Shown here piece by piece: positions 16,515 through 25,520 of a stretch of 64,000 nucleotides of DNA. The notes below the pieces were generated by a model. It had not been told where the DNA came from and made no database searches. It saw only the letters and a program-made list of their open reading frames with translations. Within the stretch, counting starts at the first letter, position 1. The number at the start of each line of letters is the position of its first letter. The position numbers and the translations under genes were made by a program. The stretch comes from Microbacterium pumilum (lineage in GTDB: Bacteria; Actinomycetota; Actinomycetes; Actinomycetales; Microbacteriaceae), in NCBI RefSeq assembly GCF_039530225.1, contig NZ_BAAAOH010000001.1:4278001-4342000 (forward strand), in the 5' to 3' direction.

Positions 16515-18574
16515 CGCATCTCCTCCATGACCACCCGGACTCCTCCGGCCGGAACAGCCCAGTCACCGGTCGAGTGCTCGCCGCTCAACAGGTCGACGCC
16601 GGGGGCGCGCAGCATCCGGGGTTCGCCGTCGTGGTTGATGGCGAACAGGAATGAGCCGGCATCGCCGACGCGGCGGGTTACCTCCAACCCAGGCTCGCAC
16701 TCTGCGACAGGGACGACGCCGGCGTCTTGCACGAACTCGTCGAGCAGGGCGGCGAGCGCGTCATCGTCGAGGCGGGTCGCGAGGTAGGTCGCGGATCCGG
16801 CGCCGACCGCGCGGCGCGTCACCGCCGGGAGACCCGAGAGGTCGCCGTCGGCGAAGCGCCGCACCACCGTGCTGTCGCCCGCGACGACCCTTTCCGCCCA
16901 GAGTGACGCCGCGGTGCCGTTGTCGAGCGCGACCCGCTCACCCTCGAGGAGCGGGAAGAACTCGTCCACCCGCGCGCCCAGCAGATCGCGGAATGCGGCG
17001 GGGTGGCCGCCCGGCCGCACCCGGTTGTGCTCGTCGGCGATGCCGGAGAAGTAGCTCACCAGCGCCTGGCCCCCACCATCCACGAAGTCGCTGACGGCGT
17101 CAGCCGTCTCGTCCGTGACGAGGTACAGCGTCGGGATGATCAGGGCGCGGTAATCCGCGAGGGACTGCCCAGGAGACAGGATGTCGACGGCGATGCCCCG
17201 ACGGGTGAGCGCGTCATGCACGGCACGAGGCAGATCGAGCACGTCGAGCAGTTCGGACGGTTTTCGCCCGGCGCGGAGCGCGGTCGCCGAGTCGTGATCG
17301 AACAGCAGCGCGATCTGCGCGCGCTCAACCGTCGTCCCCCGCACCGGGGCGAGCGCGCGGAGCATCTCGCCGAGTCGCACGACATCGCGGTAGACCTCGC
17401 TGTCGGGCCCGGCGTGAGGCACCATCGCCGAGTGGAACTGCTCGGCCCCGGCGATCGACTGCCGCCACTGGAAGAACATCGCGCCGTCGGCACCGCGAGC
17501 GATGTGCGCGATCGTGTTGCGGTGCATCTCACCGGCGGATTTGGCGCGATTGACCCGCTGCCAGCTCACCGCGGCGGTCGAATGCTCCATCAGCAGCCAG
17601 GGTCGCCCCTCTGCCATGCCTCGGAGGCGGTCGGCGCTGAAGGACAGGTCCACGTGGCGTCGCGGATCGGCGGCGATCGTGTAGTGGTCGTTGGCCACGA
17701 TGTCGACCTCGCGGGCCCAGACACCGTAGTCCGCCGCTCCCGGATCCGTCATCACCATGAAGTTCGTCGTGACCGGGATGCCCGGAGTCACCTCGCGGAG
17801 CACCTCCCGCTCGGCGAGATAGTGGCCGAGCAGCGCATCGGAGGTGAAGCGGGCGAAATCCAGCAGCAGCCCGGGGTTGTGTCCGGTGCGCGCCGCACGC
17901 GGCGGCTGGAGCTGGGCGAAATCGCTGTACGTCTGCCCCCACACGGCGGTGACCCATGCGGAGTTCAGCGCCTCCAGCGTGCCGTACCGCTGCCGCAGCC
18001 ACTCCTGCCACGCCCCCGCGGTCTCGTCGCTGAAGCACGACGCGTTCTCATTGCCGATCTCGTTGCTGACGTGCCAGAGGCGGAGCGCGGGATGACGGCC
18101 GTACCGCTCCGCGATCGCCCGGACCATTCGCAGCGCATACCGGCGGAAAGTCGCGGAGCTGGGCGACCAGGCGAGTCGTCCACCGCGTGCCGTGCGGACG
18201 CCGTCGGCTCCGACCGTCGCGATCTCAGGGTGGGCGTCGAGCAGCCACATCGGCGGCGCCGCGGTGGGCGTCGCGAGGTTGACCCCGATCCCGCCCTCAT
18301 GCAGGAGGTCGAGCACCCGATCGAGCCAGCCCCACTCGAAGACGCCGTCGGCGACTTCGAGCAGCCCCCACGAGAAGATGCCGAGGCTCACCGTGTTGAC
18401 GCCCGCGCGGCGCATGAGCTCGACATCCTCGCGCCACACCTCTTCGGGCCACTGCTCGGGGTTGTAATCACCCCCGAAGACCAGTCCGTCGGCGAGCCAC
18501 GGATACTCGGTCGGCTGCGGGTGGTCGGACGCATGCGAGAGGAATACGGCATCCATGCCGTCATGGTCCGTCAC
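16511..18574 (-). CDS. GH42 beta-galactosidase, cytoplasmic
   Basis: The 687-residue enzyme opens with FGGDYNPEQWPEEVWREDVE, typical of GH42. The acid/base Glu is in HVSNEIGNE (about residue 171) and the nucleophile Glu in LLMEHSTAAVSWQ (about 328). A trimerisation-like domain and a small C-terminal beta domain follow. In this operon it most plausibly removes beta-1,2-galactose from xyloglucan side chains, although GH42 enzymes often prefer other galactosides. The GTG start at 18574 is used; ATG at 18556 is an alternative. It overlaps the GH31 gene by 4 nt and follows the ROK gene by 87 nt. Confidence 0.93.
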   Translation of the reverse strand: MTDHDGMDAVFLSHASDHPQPTEYPWLADGLVFGGDYNPEQWPEEVWREDVELMRRAGVNTVSLGIFSWGLLEVADGVFEWGWLDRVLDLLHEGGIGVNLATPTAAPPMWLLDAHPEIATVGADGVRTARGGRLAWSPSSATFRRYALRMVRAIAERYGRHPALRLWHVSNEIGNENASCFSDETAGAWQEWLRQRYGTLEALNSAWVTAVWGQTYSDFAQLQPPRAARTGHNPGLLLDFARFTSDALLGHYLAEREVLREVTPGIPVTTNFMVMTDPGAADYGVWAREVDIVANDHYTIAADPRRHVDLSFSADRLRGMAEGRPWLLMEHSTAAVSWQRVNRAKSAGEMHRNTIAHIARGADGAMFFQWRQSIAGAEQFHSAMVPHAGPDSEVYRDVVRLGEMLRALAPVRGTTVERAQIALLFDHDSATALRAGRKPSELLDVLDLPRAVHDALTRRGIAVDILSPGQSLADYRALIIPTLYLVTDETADAVSDFVDGGGQALVSYFSGIADEHNRVRPGGHPAAFRDLLGARVDEFFPLLEGERVALDNGTAASLWAERVVAGDSTVVRRFADGDLSGLPAVTRRAVGAGSATYLATRLDDDALAALLDEFVQDAGVVPVAECEPGLEVTRRVGDAGSFLFAINHDGEPRMLRAPGVDLLSGEHSTGDWAVPAGGVRVVMEEMR

Positions 18575-18661
18575 TGGTCACCGCTTTCTGTCCGGATGGT
18601 GGTCCCGATGGGCTCGAGATGCTCGATGCGCCGGGGGCGGAAGGAGTCGGTGACGCGAGTG

Positions 18662-19816
18662 TCATGCGAGCAGTTCGCGCATCACCGCGACGGCGGCACC
18701 CCGAGCGTAGAGGTCGAAGTGGAAGGGGGGCCGATCGATCAGGATGCTCCCGGCGTCGCCCTGCTCGAGGAACTCGGCCAATCCGGTGCGGAACTGCTCG
18801 GGCGCCAGATCCAGCATGTCGACGCCCTCGCCCATGATCGCGACCATGTCGGGGTCGTACGCGTTGACGGCGTCTGCCACGGCGGCACCCAGCGCCCGTG
18901 CGGCCGACTCGAACGCACCGAGCGCGACGGCCTCGCCGCCTCGTGCCCGATCGAGTGCGAGCGCGTACTCCCCTGCCTCGACGCCGGCGCCCTGCTCGAT
19001 CGCCGGCATCGTGACGAAGCTGTGGATGCAGTCGCGGTGGCCGTTCTCGCAGCGGCGGCCTCGGCCCCCGATGCGTGAGTGCCCGATACGGCCGGCGCGG
19101 CCGTGAGCTCCGAGGTGCAGCTCCTCGGCGATGACCACACCGCATCCGATGCCCGCACCGACGCCGTAGACGACGAGCGAGCGGTGCCGCTCTTCTCCCC
19201 CGAACCAGTGCTGAGCTCCGGTCAGGGCATGGACGTCGTTGACGAGGGTCGCCGGGATGCCCGATGCGTCCGCGACGAGCCGGGCGAGCGGCACCTCATC
19301 CCAGCCGAGGAAGTTGGAGTGCTGCAGGATGGGCCCCCGATCGGCGGAGCGGACGTCTCCGGCCGCCGCGATGCCGACACCGGTCAGCGCGCCGAGCTGA
19401 TCCTCGAGTCGCGCGATCTCGTGGGCGATCAGGGCGACGACGTCTTCGACCTTCCTGCTGGGGAGGGCGACCGCCGTTTCAGCCACGATCGTCGCGGAGA
19501 GGTCGGTGACCACCAGGTAGAGCTGGTCGGCGGTGAGCTTGACGCCCGCGAAGCGAGCGGCATCCTGCCTCAGATACAGCGCCTCTGCGGGGCGCCCGCG
19601 CGTGCCGCTCAGCTGCATCTCTCCTTCGATCACGAACCCGGCATCCAGGAGCTGGCGGGTGACCCGCGTGAGGCTGGTGCGTGACAGGCCGAGCCTCTCG
19701 GCGATCCGCACCCGCGACTGGCCGCCGTGCAGGATGAGCTCGAGCAGCACCCGGCGCTCGGTGTCGGGAAGACCCTGGATTCCCGTATCCACGGCGAACG
19801 GGATCGAGATCGCCAC
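18662..19816 (-). CDS. ROK-family transcriptional regulator (NagC/XylR type)
   Basis: The 384-residue protein has an N-terminal winged helix (residues about 15-75, with RIAERLGLSRTSLTRVTRQL) joined to a sugar-kinase-like ROK domain. That domain contains GVGAGIGCGVV and a zinc-type segment, GHSRIGGRGRRCENGHRDC, with only two of the usual three Cys. It probably senses a sugar released from the imported oligosaccharide and represses the operon. Its GTG overlaps the GH95 stop by one base (TAGTG), so it sits inside the operon and would be autoregulated. Confidence 0.9.
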   Translation of the reverse strand: MAISIPFAVDTGIQGLPDTERRVLLELILHGGQSRVRIAERLGLSRTSLTRVTRQLLDAGFVIEGEMQLSGTRGRPAEALYLRQDAARFAGVKLTADQLYLVVTDLSATIVAETAVALPSRKVEDVVALIAHEIARLEDQLGALTGVGIAAAGDVRSADRGPILQHSNFLGWDEVPLARLVADASGIPATLVNDVHALTGAQHWFGGEERHRSLVVYGVGAGIGCGVVIAEELHLGAHGRAGRIGHSRIGGRGRRCENGHRDCIHSFVTMPAIEQGAGVEAGEYALALDRARGGEAVALGAFESAARALGAAVADAVNAYDPDMVAIMGEGVDMLDLAPEQFRTGLAEFLEQGDAGSILIDRPPFHFDLYARGAAVAVMRELLA

Positions 19817-22143
19817 TAGCTCACCACCTCGGCCGACTGACGGAAGTCCACGCTCCGCAGCACGAGTTCGCCGTCGGCCGGAAGCTCCCGCACCAGCTCG
19901 ACACCCGCGTAGCGCACCCGCAGCGAGTCTCCTTCACCGCCGGCGAGGGCGCGAAGTCGCACCTCGACGAGCGAGCCGTCGCCCCAGCTGAGGTCGACTT
20001 CGACGCCCGGCCGCGCCACCAGACCGCGCACCCGGCCGTCGGCCAGCGCAGGCGGGAGCGCCGGCAGCAGCTCGATGCCGTCGTGGCTCTGCACCAGCAT
20101 CTCGGCGATGAGCGCGGGGAACCCGAGGTTCGCGTCGATCTGGAACGGCGGGTGCGCGGCAAAGAGATTCGCGTACAGCCCGCCCGCGAACGGGCCCTCG
20201 AGCCGATCCGCGCGGCGGAAGAGCAGATTCATCACGTCCGCGGCTCGATCCCCGCGCCCGAGACGGGCCCACAGGATCGCCTTCCACACGACCGACCAGC
20301 CCGACGACTCGTCGCCGCGGCGCGTGAGGGTCACCCCGGCGGCATCGCGTGCAGCGGGCGACCACACCGTCGTCCCCGGGTAGAGCCCGACGAGGTGGCT
20401 CACGTGGCGGTGGTGCGGATCCTCGCCCACGCGGTCCCGGGACCATTCGCGGATCGACCCGTCTGCCGCTATCGCCGGCTCTGCGGGCAGCCGTTCGACG
20501 AGTGAGCGGGCTGCGTCGACCACCTCGTCCGACGTGACGCCGAGACGCGCGCCGACGACGACCGCGGCCGCGCACGCCGCGCGCACCAGGGTCAGGTCCA
20601 TCGCGGTGGTGGAGTCGACCGCAGCGATGCCGGCATCCGTTCGATACGCATTCTCGGGGGATGTCGCGGGCGACGTGACCCAGCGGCCGTCCGGGTCCTC
20701 GCGGGTCCAGGCCAGCGCGAACTCCGCCGCACCGCGCACCGCGGGCCAGAGCTCCGCCAGCCGCTCGGCCGAGATCGCGCCGTACGCCACGGCGTCGGAG
20801 ATGTGCGTCACGAGCCACAGCGAAGCAAGGGGCCATGCCGTCCATCGCGCATCGCCGTGCCCCGCGCCGACCGGATTGGTCAGCAGCCACGCATCCGAGT
20901 TGTGGTGCGCGGCCCAGCCGGGGGCGTCGTAGAGACGGCGCGCGGTCGGCGTTCCGGCGACGGCGAGCGCGCTCACGAAGTCCAGCAGCGGCTCGCCGCA
21001 CTCGGGCAGGCCCGTCGAGTAGGCCGACCAGTAGTTCATCTGCGTGTTGATGTTGATGGTGTAGTTCGAGCTCCACGGCGGGCGCATCTCGTCGTTCCAG
21101 ATGCCCTGCAGCGTGGCGGGCAGCGAGCCGGGGCGGGAGGATGCCGCGAGCAGGTAGCGACCGTAATCGAACAGCAGCGCCACCAGCGCAGGGTCCGCAG
21201 CCACGGCACCGCCGGAATGCGTCTCGGCGCGGGCGAGGCGCTCGTCGAGCGAGAGCTCACCACCGTCGTCGGCGATCGGCGCTTTCCCGAGGTCGAGCTC
21301 CACACCGCCGAGCAGGCCGGTGTGGTCGGCGACATGTGCGGCACGGACAACGGTCCACCCGTCCTGCAGCGCACGGTCGACACGAGCGCGAGCGCGCCCG
21401 GCGGCAGTCTCCGCGGTCCCTTCGAGAGGGCGGCCGAGTCCGGCGAAGGTCGTCTCGGTCGCCACGACGACCAGCGTGGCGTCGCCCTCGCGCGCGATGC
21501 CGACGACCAGGGCTCCCTCGATCGAGCTGCCCGCGTCATCCGACCACACCGCCGCGGGGCTCTCGGGTTCGTGCCCGGGCGCGACGTCGGAGGGCAGACG
21601 GATGAGCACGCCCGCCTCATCCGGTCCGTTCCACGATCGGAGCACGTGGTGCGGCGAGCTCAGTTCGACGCGGATGTCGCCGGCCCCCTGAATGCGATGA
21701 GCGAAGACGCCGTGCACGGCCGACGTGAACGACTCCTCACGCAATGTGCCGGCCACCAGTTCGTGGATCCCGGTGCCGAGGTCGAGCATCCTGCGGTAGT
21801 CGCCGTCCGTTTCGGCCGCGCGGCCCAGCGCCACGGTCGCGAACGGAAGGTACGCCTGCGACCAGGGCACTTGCAGCGGACGCAGCGCCGCCTCGGCCGC
21901 GACGGGATCGTCCGCGTCGATCGCGGCGCGCGCGAGGGCGAGCTGGTGAGCGGCGTCCGCAGCGCCGATCGCACCGCCGCCGAGCTCACTGCGGGGCGAG
22001 CCCGACCACGCCGTGTCGTCGTTGAGACGCATGAGGGTGACCGACGGATCACCGTCGAGCATCGCTCCGAGCGAGCCGTTGCCGAGCGGCAGGCAGTCGA
22101 GCCACGATCGCGCGGGCGCGCGGAAGGCGATCTGGGATGTCAT
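19816..22143 (-). CDS. GH95 alpha-L-fucosidase, cytoplasmic
   Basis: The 775-residue protein has the GH95 architecture: an N-terminal beta domain (WLDCLPLGNGSLGAMLDG), an (alpha/alpha)6 catalytic barrel and a C-terminal beta domain. Motifs corresponding to the AfcA active site are visible: NINTQMNYW near residue 366, PENAYR near 496 and PPFQIDANLGFPALIAEML near 660. The inverting family cleaves terminal alpha-1,2-fucose; some members are alpha-L-galactosidases. There is no signal peptide. In context it would remove the outermost sugar of fucosylated xyloglucan side chains. It starts 8 nt after the permease stop. Confidence 0.92.
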   Translation of the reverse strand: MTSQIAFRAPARSWLDCLPLGNGSLGAMLDGDPSVTLMRLNDDTAWSGSPRSELGGGAIGAADAAHQLALARAAIDADDPVAAEAALRPLQVPWSQAYLPFATVALGRAAETDGDYRRMLDLGTGIHELVAGTLREESFTSAVHGVFAHRIQGAGDIRVELSSPHHVLRSWNGPDEAGVLIRLPSDVAPGHEPESPAAVWSDDAGSSIEGALVVGIAREGDATLVVVATETTFAGLGRPLEGTAETAAGRARARVDRALQDGWTVVRAAHVADHTGLLGGVELDLGKAPIADDGGELSLDERLARAETHSGGAVAADPALVALLFDYGRYLLAASSRPGSLPATLQGIWNDEMRPPWSSNYTININTQMNYWSAYSTGLPECGEPLLDFVSALAVAGTPTARRLYDAPGWAAHHNSDAWLLTNPVGAGHGDARWTAWPLASLWLVTHISDAVAYGAISAERLAELWPAVRGAAEFALAWTREDPDGRWVTSPATSPENAYRTDAGIAAVDSTTAMDLTLVRAACAAAVVVGARLGVTSDEVVDAARSLVERLPAEPAIAADGSIREWSRDRVGEDPHHRHVSHLVGLYPGTTVWSPAARDAAGVTLTRRGDESSGWSVVWKAILWARLGRGDRAADVMNLLFRRADRLEGPFAGGLYANLFAAHPPFQIDANLGFPALIAEMLVQSHDGIELLPALPPALADGRVRGLVARPGVEVDLSWGDGSLVEVRLRALAGGEGDSLRVRYAGVELVRELPADGELVLRSVDFRQSAEVVS

Positions 22144-22151
22144 GACGTGAC

Positions 22152-23084
22152 TCAGCCTCGGACGCTTCCCGCGGTGAGCCCTGAGCGCCAGAAGCGCTGC
22201 AGCGACACGAACACGATCGCGACGGGAATGATCGACACCAGCGAGCCGACGACGGTGAGGATCTGAAGACCGGGGATCGTGATGGATGCCTGGCTCCAGC
22301 CGGTGAGGCCGACGGTGAGCGGCATGAGCTCCTGGTCGTTCAGCACGAGCAGAGGCAGGATGTAGCTGTTCCAGCTGCCGAGGAATGCGAACAGCAGCAC
22401 GGTCACAAGGCCCGTGCCCATGAGTCGCAGACCGATCGATCCGAAGATCCGCAGCTCTCCAGCGCCGTCCAGCCGCGCAGCCTCGACCAGTTCGAGCGGC
22501 ACAGCGGACTGTGCGTAGATGAAGCTGAGCAGCACGCCGAACGGGTAGACCAGGGCCGGCAGCAGCAGTCCCGCGTACGTGTTGTTGAGACCGAGACCCA
22601 CCAGCAGCACGTAGGTCGGCTGGGCGATGACCGTGCCCGGCACCAGGAGGCTCGCGAGGATGACCGCGATGAGCGCGTTCCGGCCGCGGAAGCGGTAGAT
22701 CGCCAGCGCGTACCCCGTCAGCGCACAGACGAGCGTCGTGAAGGCCGAGCCGATCACCGAGTAGATGATCGAGTTCAGGCCCCAGCGCCAGAAGATGCCG
22801 TCGTCATAGGTGCTGAGCGCCACCAGGTTCTCGATGAAGTGAGGGTCCGCGAAGGCGAACCCCGGGGTCGAGAACAGGTCTCCGGTCGACTTCGTCGACG
22901 CGACGACGAGCCACAGCACGGGGATGAGGAAGTACGCCGCCGCGATGACCATGACGATCGTGACCACGACCATCCAGCCCCGGCTCACCCGGTCGCCGTT
23001 GACGAAGGACGTGCGCTTGCGCGCCCTGGGCGGCACCGTCGCAACGGATGCCTCGACATCGAGGAGGATCGTGTCAGATGCCAT
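22152..23084 (-). CDS. Carbohydrate ABC transporter permease (MalG type)
   Basis: The 310-residue protein has six predicted membrane segments. The EAA loop (EAARLDGAGELRIFGSIGL) that docks the ATPase lies in the second half. It pairs with the permease upstream, whose 3' end it overlaps by 11 nt. No ATPase gene is in the cluster, so a shared MsiK-type ATPase encoded elsewhere is likely, as is common for actinobacterial sugar importers. Confidence 0.93.
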   Translation of the reverse strand: MASDTILLDVEASVATVPPRARKRTSFVNGDRVSRGWMVVVTIVMVIAAAYFLIPVLWLVVASTKSTGDLFSTPGFAFADPHFIENLVALSTYDDGIFWRWGLNSIIYSVIGSAFTTLVCALTGYALAIYRFRGRNALIAVILASLLVPGTVIAQPTYVLLVGLGLNNTYAGLLLPALVYPFGVLLSFIYAQSAVPLELVEAARLDGAGELRIFGSIGLRLMGTGLVTVLLFAFLGSWNSYILPLLVLNDQELMPLTVGLTGWSQASITIPGLQILTVVGSLVSIIPVAIVFVSLQRFWRSGLTAGSVRG

Positions 23085-24015
23085 CAGATGCTCGCTTCGT
23101 GGTGCGCTTGTTCGCTGCCAGCAGCCCTAGCGACACGACGAGTGTCGCGACGCCCAGGATCACGGCCATCGCGGACGCGAGGTTCGGATCCTTGCCGAGG
23201 GTCGATGTCGCGTAGATCGCCATGTTCGGCGTGAAGTCGCTGGAGATGTTGGAGGTGATGCTCTGCAGCACCTGCGGCTCATTGAACAGCTGCAGGGTTC
23301 CGATGACCGACGAGAGCGTGGTCAGCAGGATGGCTGGTCCGATCATCGGCAGCTTGATCTGGAGCGCGGTCCGCAGTTCGCCGGCGCCGTCGATCCGCGC
23401 CGCCTCGTACATCTCGCGGGGCACGCCCTGCAGGGCGGCGAACAGGATGATCATGTTGATTCCGATCAGCGACCAGAGGTTGATGTTCGCGATCGCGCCG
23501 AGCACGGTCCCCGGGGCGAGGAGGTCGAGGTCGATCCCCAGTCCGCTGAAGAACTGCAGGATCGGGCTGACCGAGGGCTGGTAGAGGAATCCCCACAGCA
23601 GTGCGGCGATGACGCCGGGCACCGCATACGGCAGGAAGATCGCGAACTGGAAGAACCGGGGCGCCTTGACGAGCGCCGTGTCGAACAGCAGCGCGAGTCC
23701 GGCCGAGATCACCATCATCAGCGGCACCTGGATGAGACCGTAGATGACGACGCGCGGGAATCCGATGAGGAAGTCGACGTCGGTCAGCGCCCGCACGAAG
23801 TTGTCGAAGCCGACGAACTCGAGCGACGACCCCCCGAACCCGAGCCCGCTGGACTGACGCGAGTACAGGCTGTTCACGATCGCCACCACGATGGGGGCGA
23901 CCAGGAATACCAGGAACAGGATGGCGAACGGCGCGACGAACGCGTAGGGCACCCAGGGTGCCCCGGCGCCGGTGAACCGGCGCCGGGATACCCGAGTGGT
24001 GGCTGCGGCGGTCAT
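23074..24015 (-). CDS. Carbohydrate ABC transporter permease (MalF type)
   Basis: The 313-residue membrane protein has six hydrophobic segments and an EAA motif (YEAARIDGAGELRTALQIKL). The start is chosen at ATG 24015, because GGAG lies 5 nt before it. A GTG at 24021 overlapping the upstream stop (GTGA) is the alternative. It lies between the solute-binding protein gene and the second permease. Confidence 0.92.
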   Translation of the reverse strand: MTAAATTRVSRRRFTGAGAPWVPYAFVAPFAILFLVFLVAPIVVAIVNSLYSRQSSGLGFGGSSLEFVGFDNFVRALTDVDFLIGFPRVVIYGLIQVPLMMVISAGLALLFDTALVKAPRFFQFAIFLPYAVPGVIAALLWGFLYQPSVSPILQFFSGLGIDLDLLAPGTVLGAIANINLWSLIGINMIILFAALQGVPREMYEAARIDGAGELRTALQIKLPMIGPAILLTTLSSVIGTLQLFNEPQVLQSITSNISSDFTPNMAIYATSTLGKDPNLASAMAVILGVATLVVSLGLLAANKRTTKRASDGI

Positions 24016-24017
24016 CG

Positions 24018-25334
24018 TCACTCCGAGACGGTGAGACCGCGCGCCTCGAGGTCGGCGATCCCCGCCGCCTGTGCGACATCCAGCGCCCCGAGGAACGTCT
24101 GGTCGCCGTTGATCACCTTGGCGAATTCGTCGAGCAGCGCGCTCTGGATCGCGCTGTAGTTCGGGCCTTCGACCCACGTGGCCGGGGTGTGCTCGGCGGC
24201 GTCGATGAAGACCTCGTTGATCGGCTGGCCGCCGTAGAACTCCTGGTCTTCGACGAGGGCGGGGGACGCCAGTCCGTTCGTTGTCGAGGGGAACAGACCA
24301 CCGACCGTGATGAGCGCCTCCTGCGTGTCGTCCGAGCCGTTCAGCCAGCTCGCGAACTCCGCGGCCGCCTCAGGCGCCTTCGAGTTCTTGAGCACGACGA
24401 CCGCGGCTCCACCCGAGTCGCCCGAGTTGTCGGAGCCCTCGTTCGTGGGGAGCGGCGCGACCGCCCACTTGCCCGACAGGTCGGCGGCGTTCTCGGCGAG
24501 GATCGACGGGAACCAGGCCGCGTACGAGATCGTCGCGATGCTGCCGTTGTTGACGAGCGCCCAGTACTCGGGCGTCCACATCTGCTCGGTGGTCACAAGC
24601 CCCTCATCCAGCAGCGTCTGCCACCGCTCGGCGACCAGCTGGCTGCCGGCGTCGTTGACGCCGAGGGTCCATGCGTCGTCCTTGATGCCGTACCAGCTGC
24701 TTTCGGCCTGCTGGATCTCCTGCGCCCACTGGCCGATCTCGCTGGGCGAGAGGTTCGCGATGTAGGCATCGGGGTTGGCAGCCTTCAGCGCACGAGCAGC
24801 GTCGAGATATTCATCCCATGTCTTGGGAACCTCGATGCCGTACTGCTCGAACAGATCCGTGCGGTACATCATCCCTGCCGGGCCGATGCCCTGCGGGACC
24901 CCGAACACGTGGCCGTCGAACGACACCGATGCCCATGATGCGGGCGTGTAGTTCGACTCGTCGTCCGACACGTACTCGGTGATGTCGACGACCCGCTCGG
25001 CGATCACATAGTCGGGAAGCGCGTGGGTGCTGAGCTGTACCAGGTCGGGTCCGGCGCCGGCATCGACGGCCGCTTCGACCTTCTGGCCGTCATCCCCAGT
25101 CATCCGATGAAAGGAGACCTGCGTGTCGGGATTCTCGTCATTCCATTGGTCGACCAGGTCTTCAAGGCCCGGAACCCAGCCCCAGAACTCCACCTCGGTG
25201 GGCTCAGAGCCGGTGGAGTCGCCCGACTCGCCCGAGTTGGAGCAGGCTGCGAGCGCTCCCATCGCGACAATGCCGACGAGGGCGGCGGCGGCTGCGCGCA
25301 TCACCGGTGTGCGGATGAGCTTCTTTGCGGTCAT
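24018..25334 (-). CDS. Extracellular sugar-binding lipoprotein of ABC importer
   Basis: The 438-residue protein has a lipoprotein signal peptide with lipobox LAAC (Cys near residue 31) followed by a Ser/Gly/Glu linker and an SBP_bac_1 domain (VEFWGWVPGLEDLVDQWNDE, then GVPQGIGPAGMMYRTDLFEQ). It is anchored outside the membrane and delivers the oligosaccharide to the two permeases. An AAAGGA Shine-Dalgarno lies 8 nt before the ATG. It is the first gene of the seven-gene operon; the promoter is in the AT-richer gap shared with the CE7 esterase. Confidence 0.93.
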   Translation of the reverse strand: MTAKKLIRTPVMRAAAAALVGIVAMGALAACSNSGESGDSTGSEPTEVEFWGWVPGLEDLVDQWNDENPDTQVSFHRMTGDDGQKVEAAVDAGAGPDLVQLSTHALPDYVIAERVVDITEYVSDDESNYTPASWASVSFDGHVFGVPQGIGPAGMMYRTDLFEQYGIEVPKTWDEYLDAARALKAANPDAYIANLSPSEIGQWAQEIQQAESSWYGIKDDAWTLGVNDAGSQLVAERWQTLLDEGLVTTEQMWTPEYWALVNNGSIATISYAAWFPSILAENAADLSGKWAVAPLPTNEGSDNSGDSGGAAVVVLKNSKAPEAAAEFASWLNGSDDTQEALITVGGLFPSTTNGLASPALVEDQEFYGGQPINEVFIDAAEHTPATWVEGPNYSAIQSALLDEFAKVINGDQTFLGALDVAQAAGIADLEARGLTVSE

Positions 25335-25446
25335 CAGGGGTGTCCTTTCACAGACGGCTTTGTCGATTCCCCCAGGCCGACGGTTCGGCGGCGGGATTCG
25401 GCCGAGAATGACGAGGACGTACGGTGAAGATCTCGGCTCTCCTGTA

Positions 25447-25469
25447 TTTTGTGCCTCACCGAAACAAAA
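25447..25469. promoter_or_regulatory. Inverted repeat, candidate operator between SBP and acetyl esterase genes
   Basis: TTTTGT and ACAAAA are separated by 11 bp, giving a 23 bp interrupted palindrome within the only clearly AT-rich part of the 186 bp divergent gap. ROK repressors bind interrupted palindromes with T/A-rich arms, so this is the best candidate site for the ROK regulator encoded in the operon. Binding is inferred only. Confidence 0.4.
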
Positions 25470-25520
25470 AGTCAAGCCCTAAGCTCGTAAACATCCGATC
25501 ATTCAATGAGGTTGCGGAAA

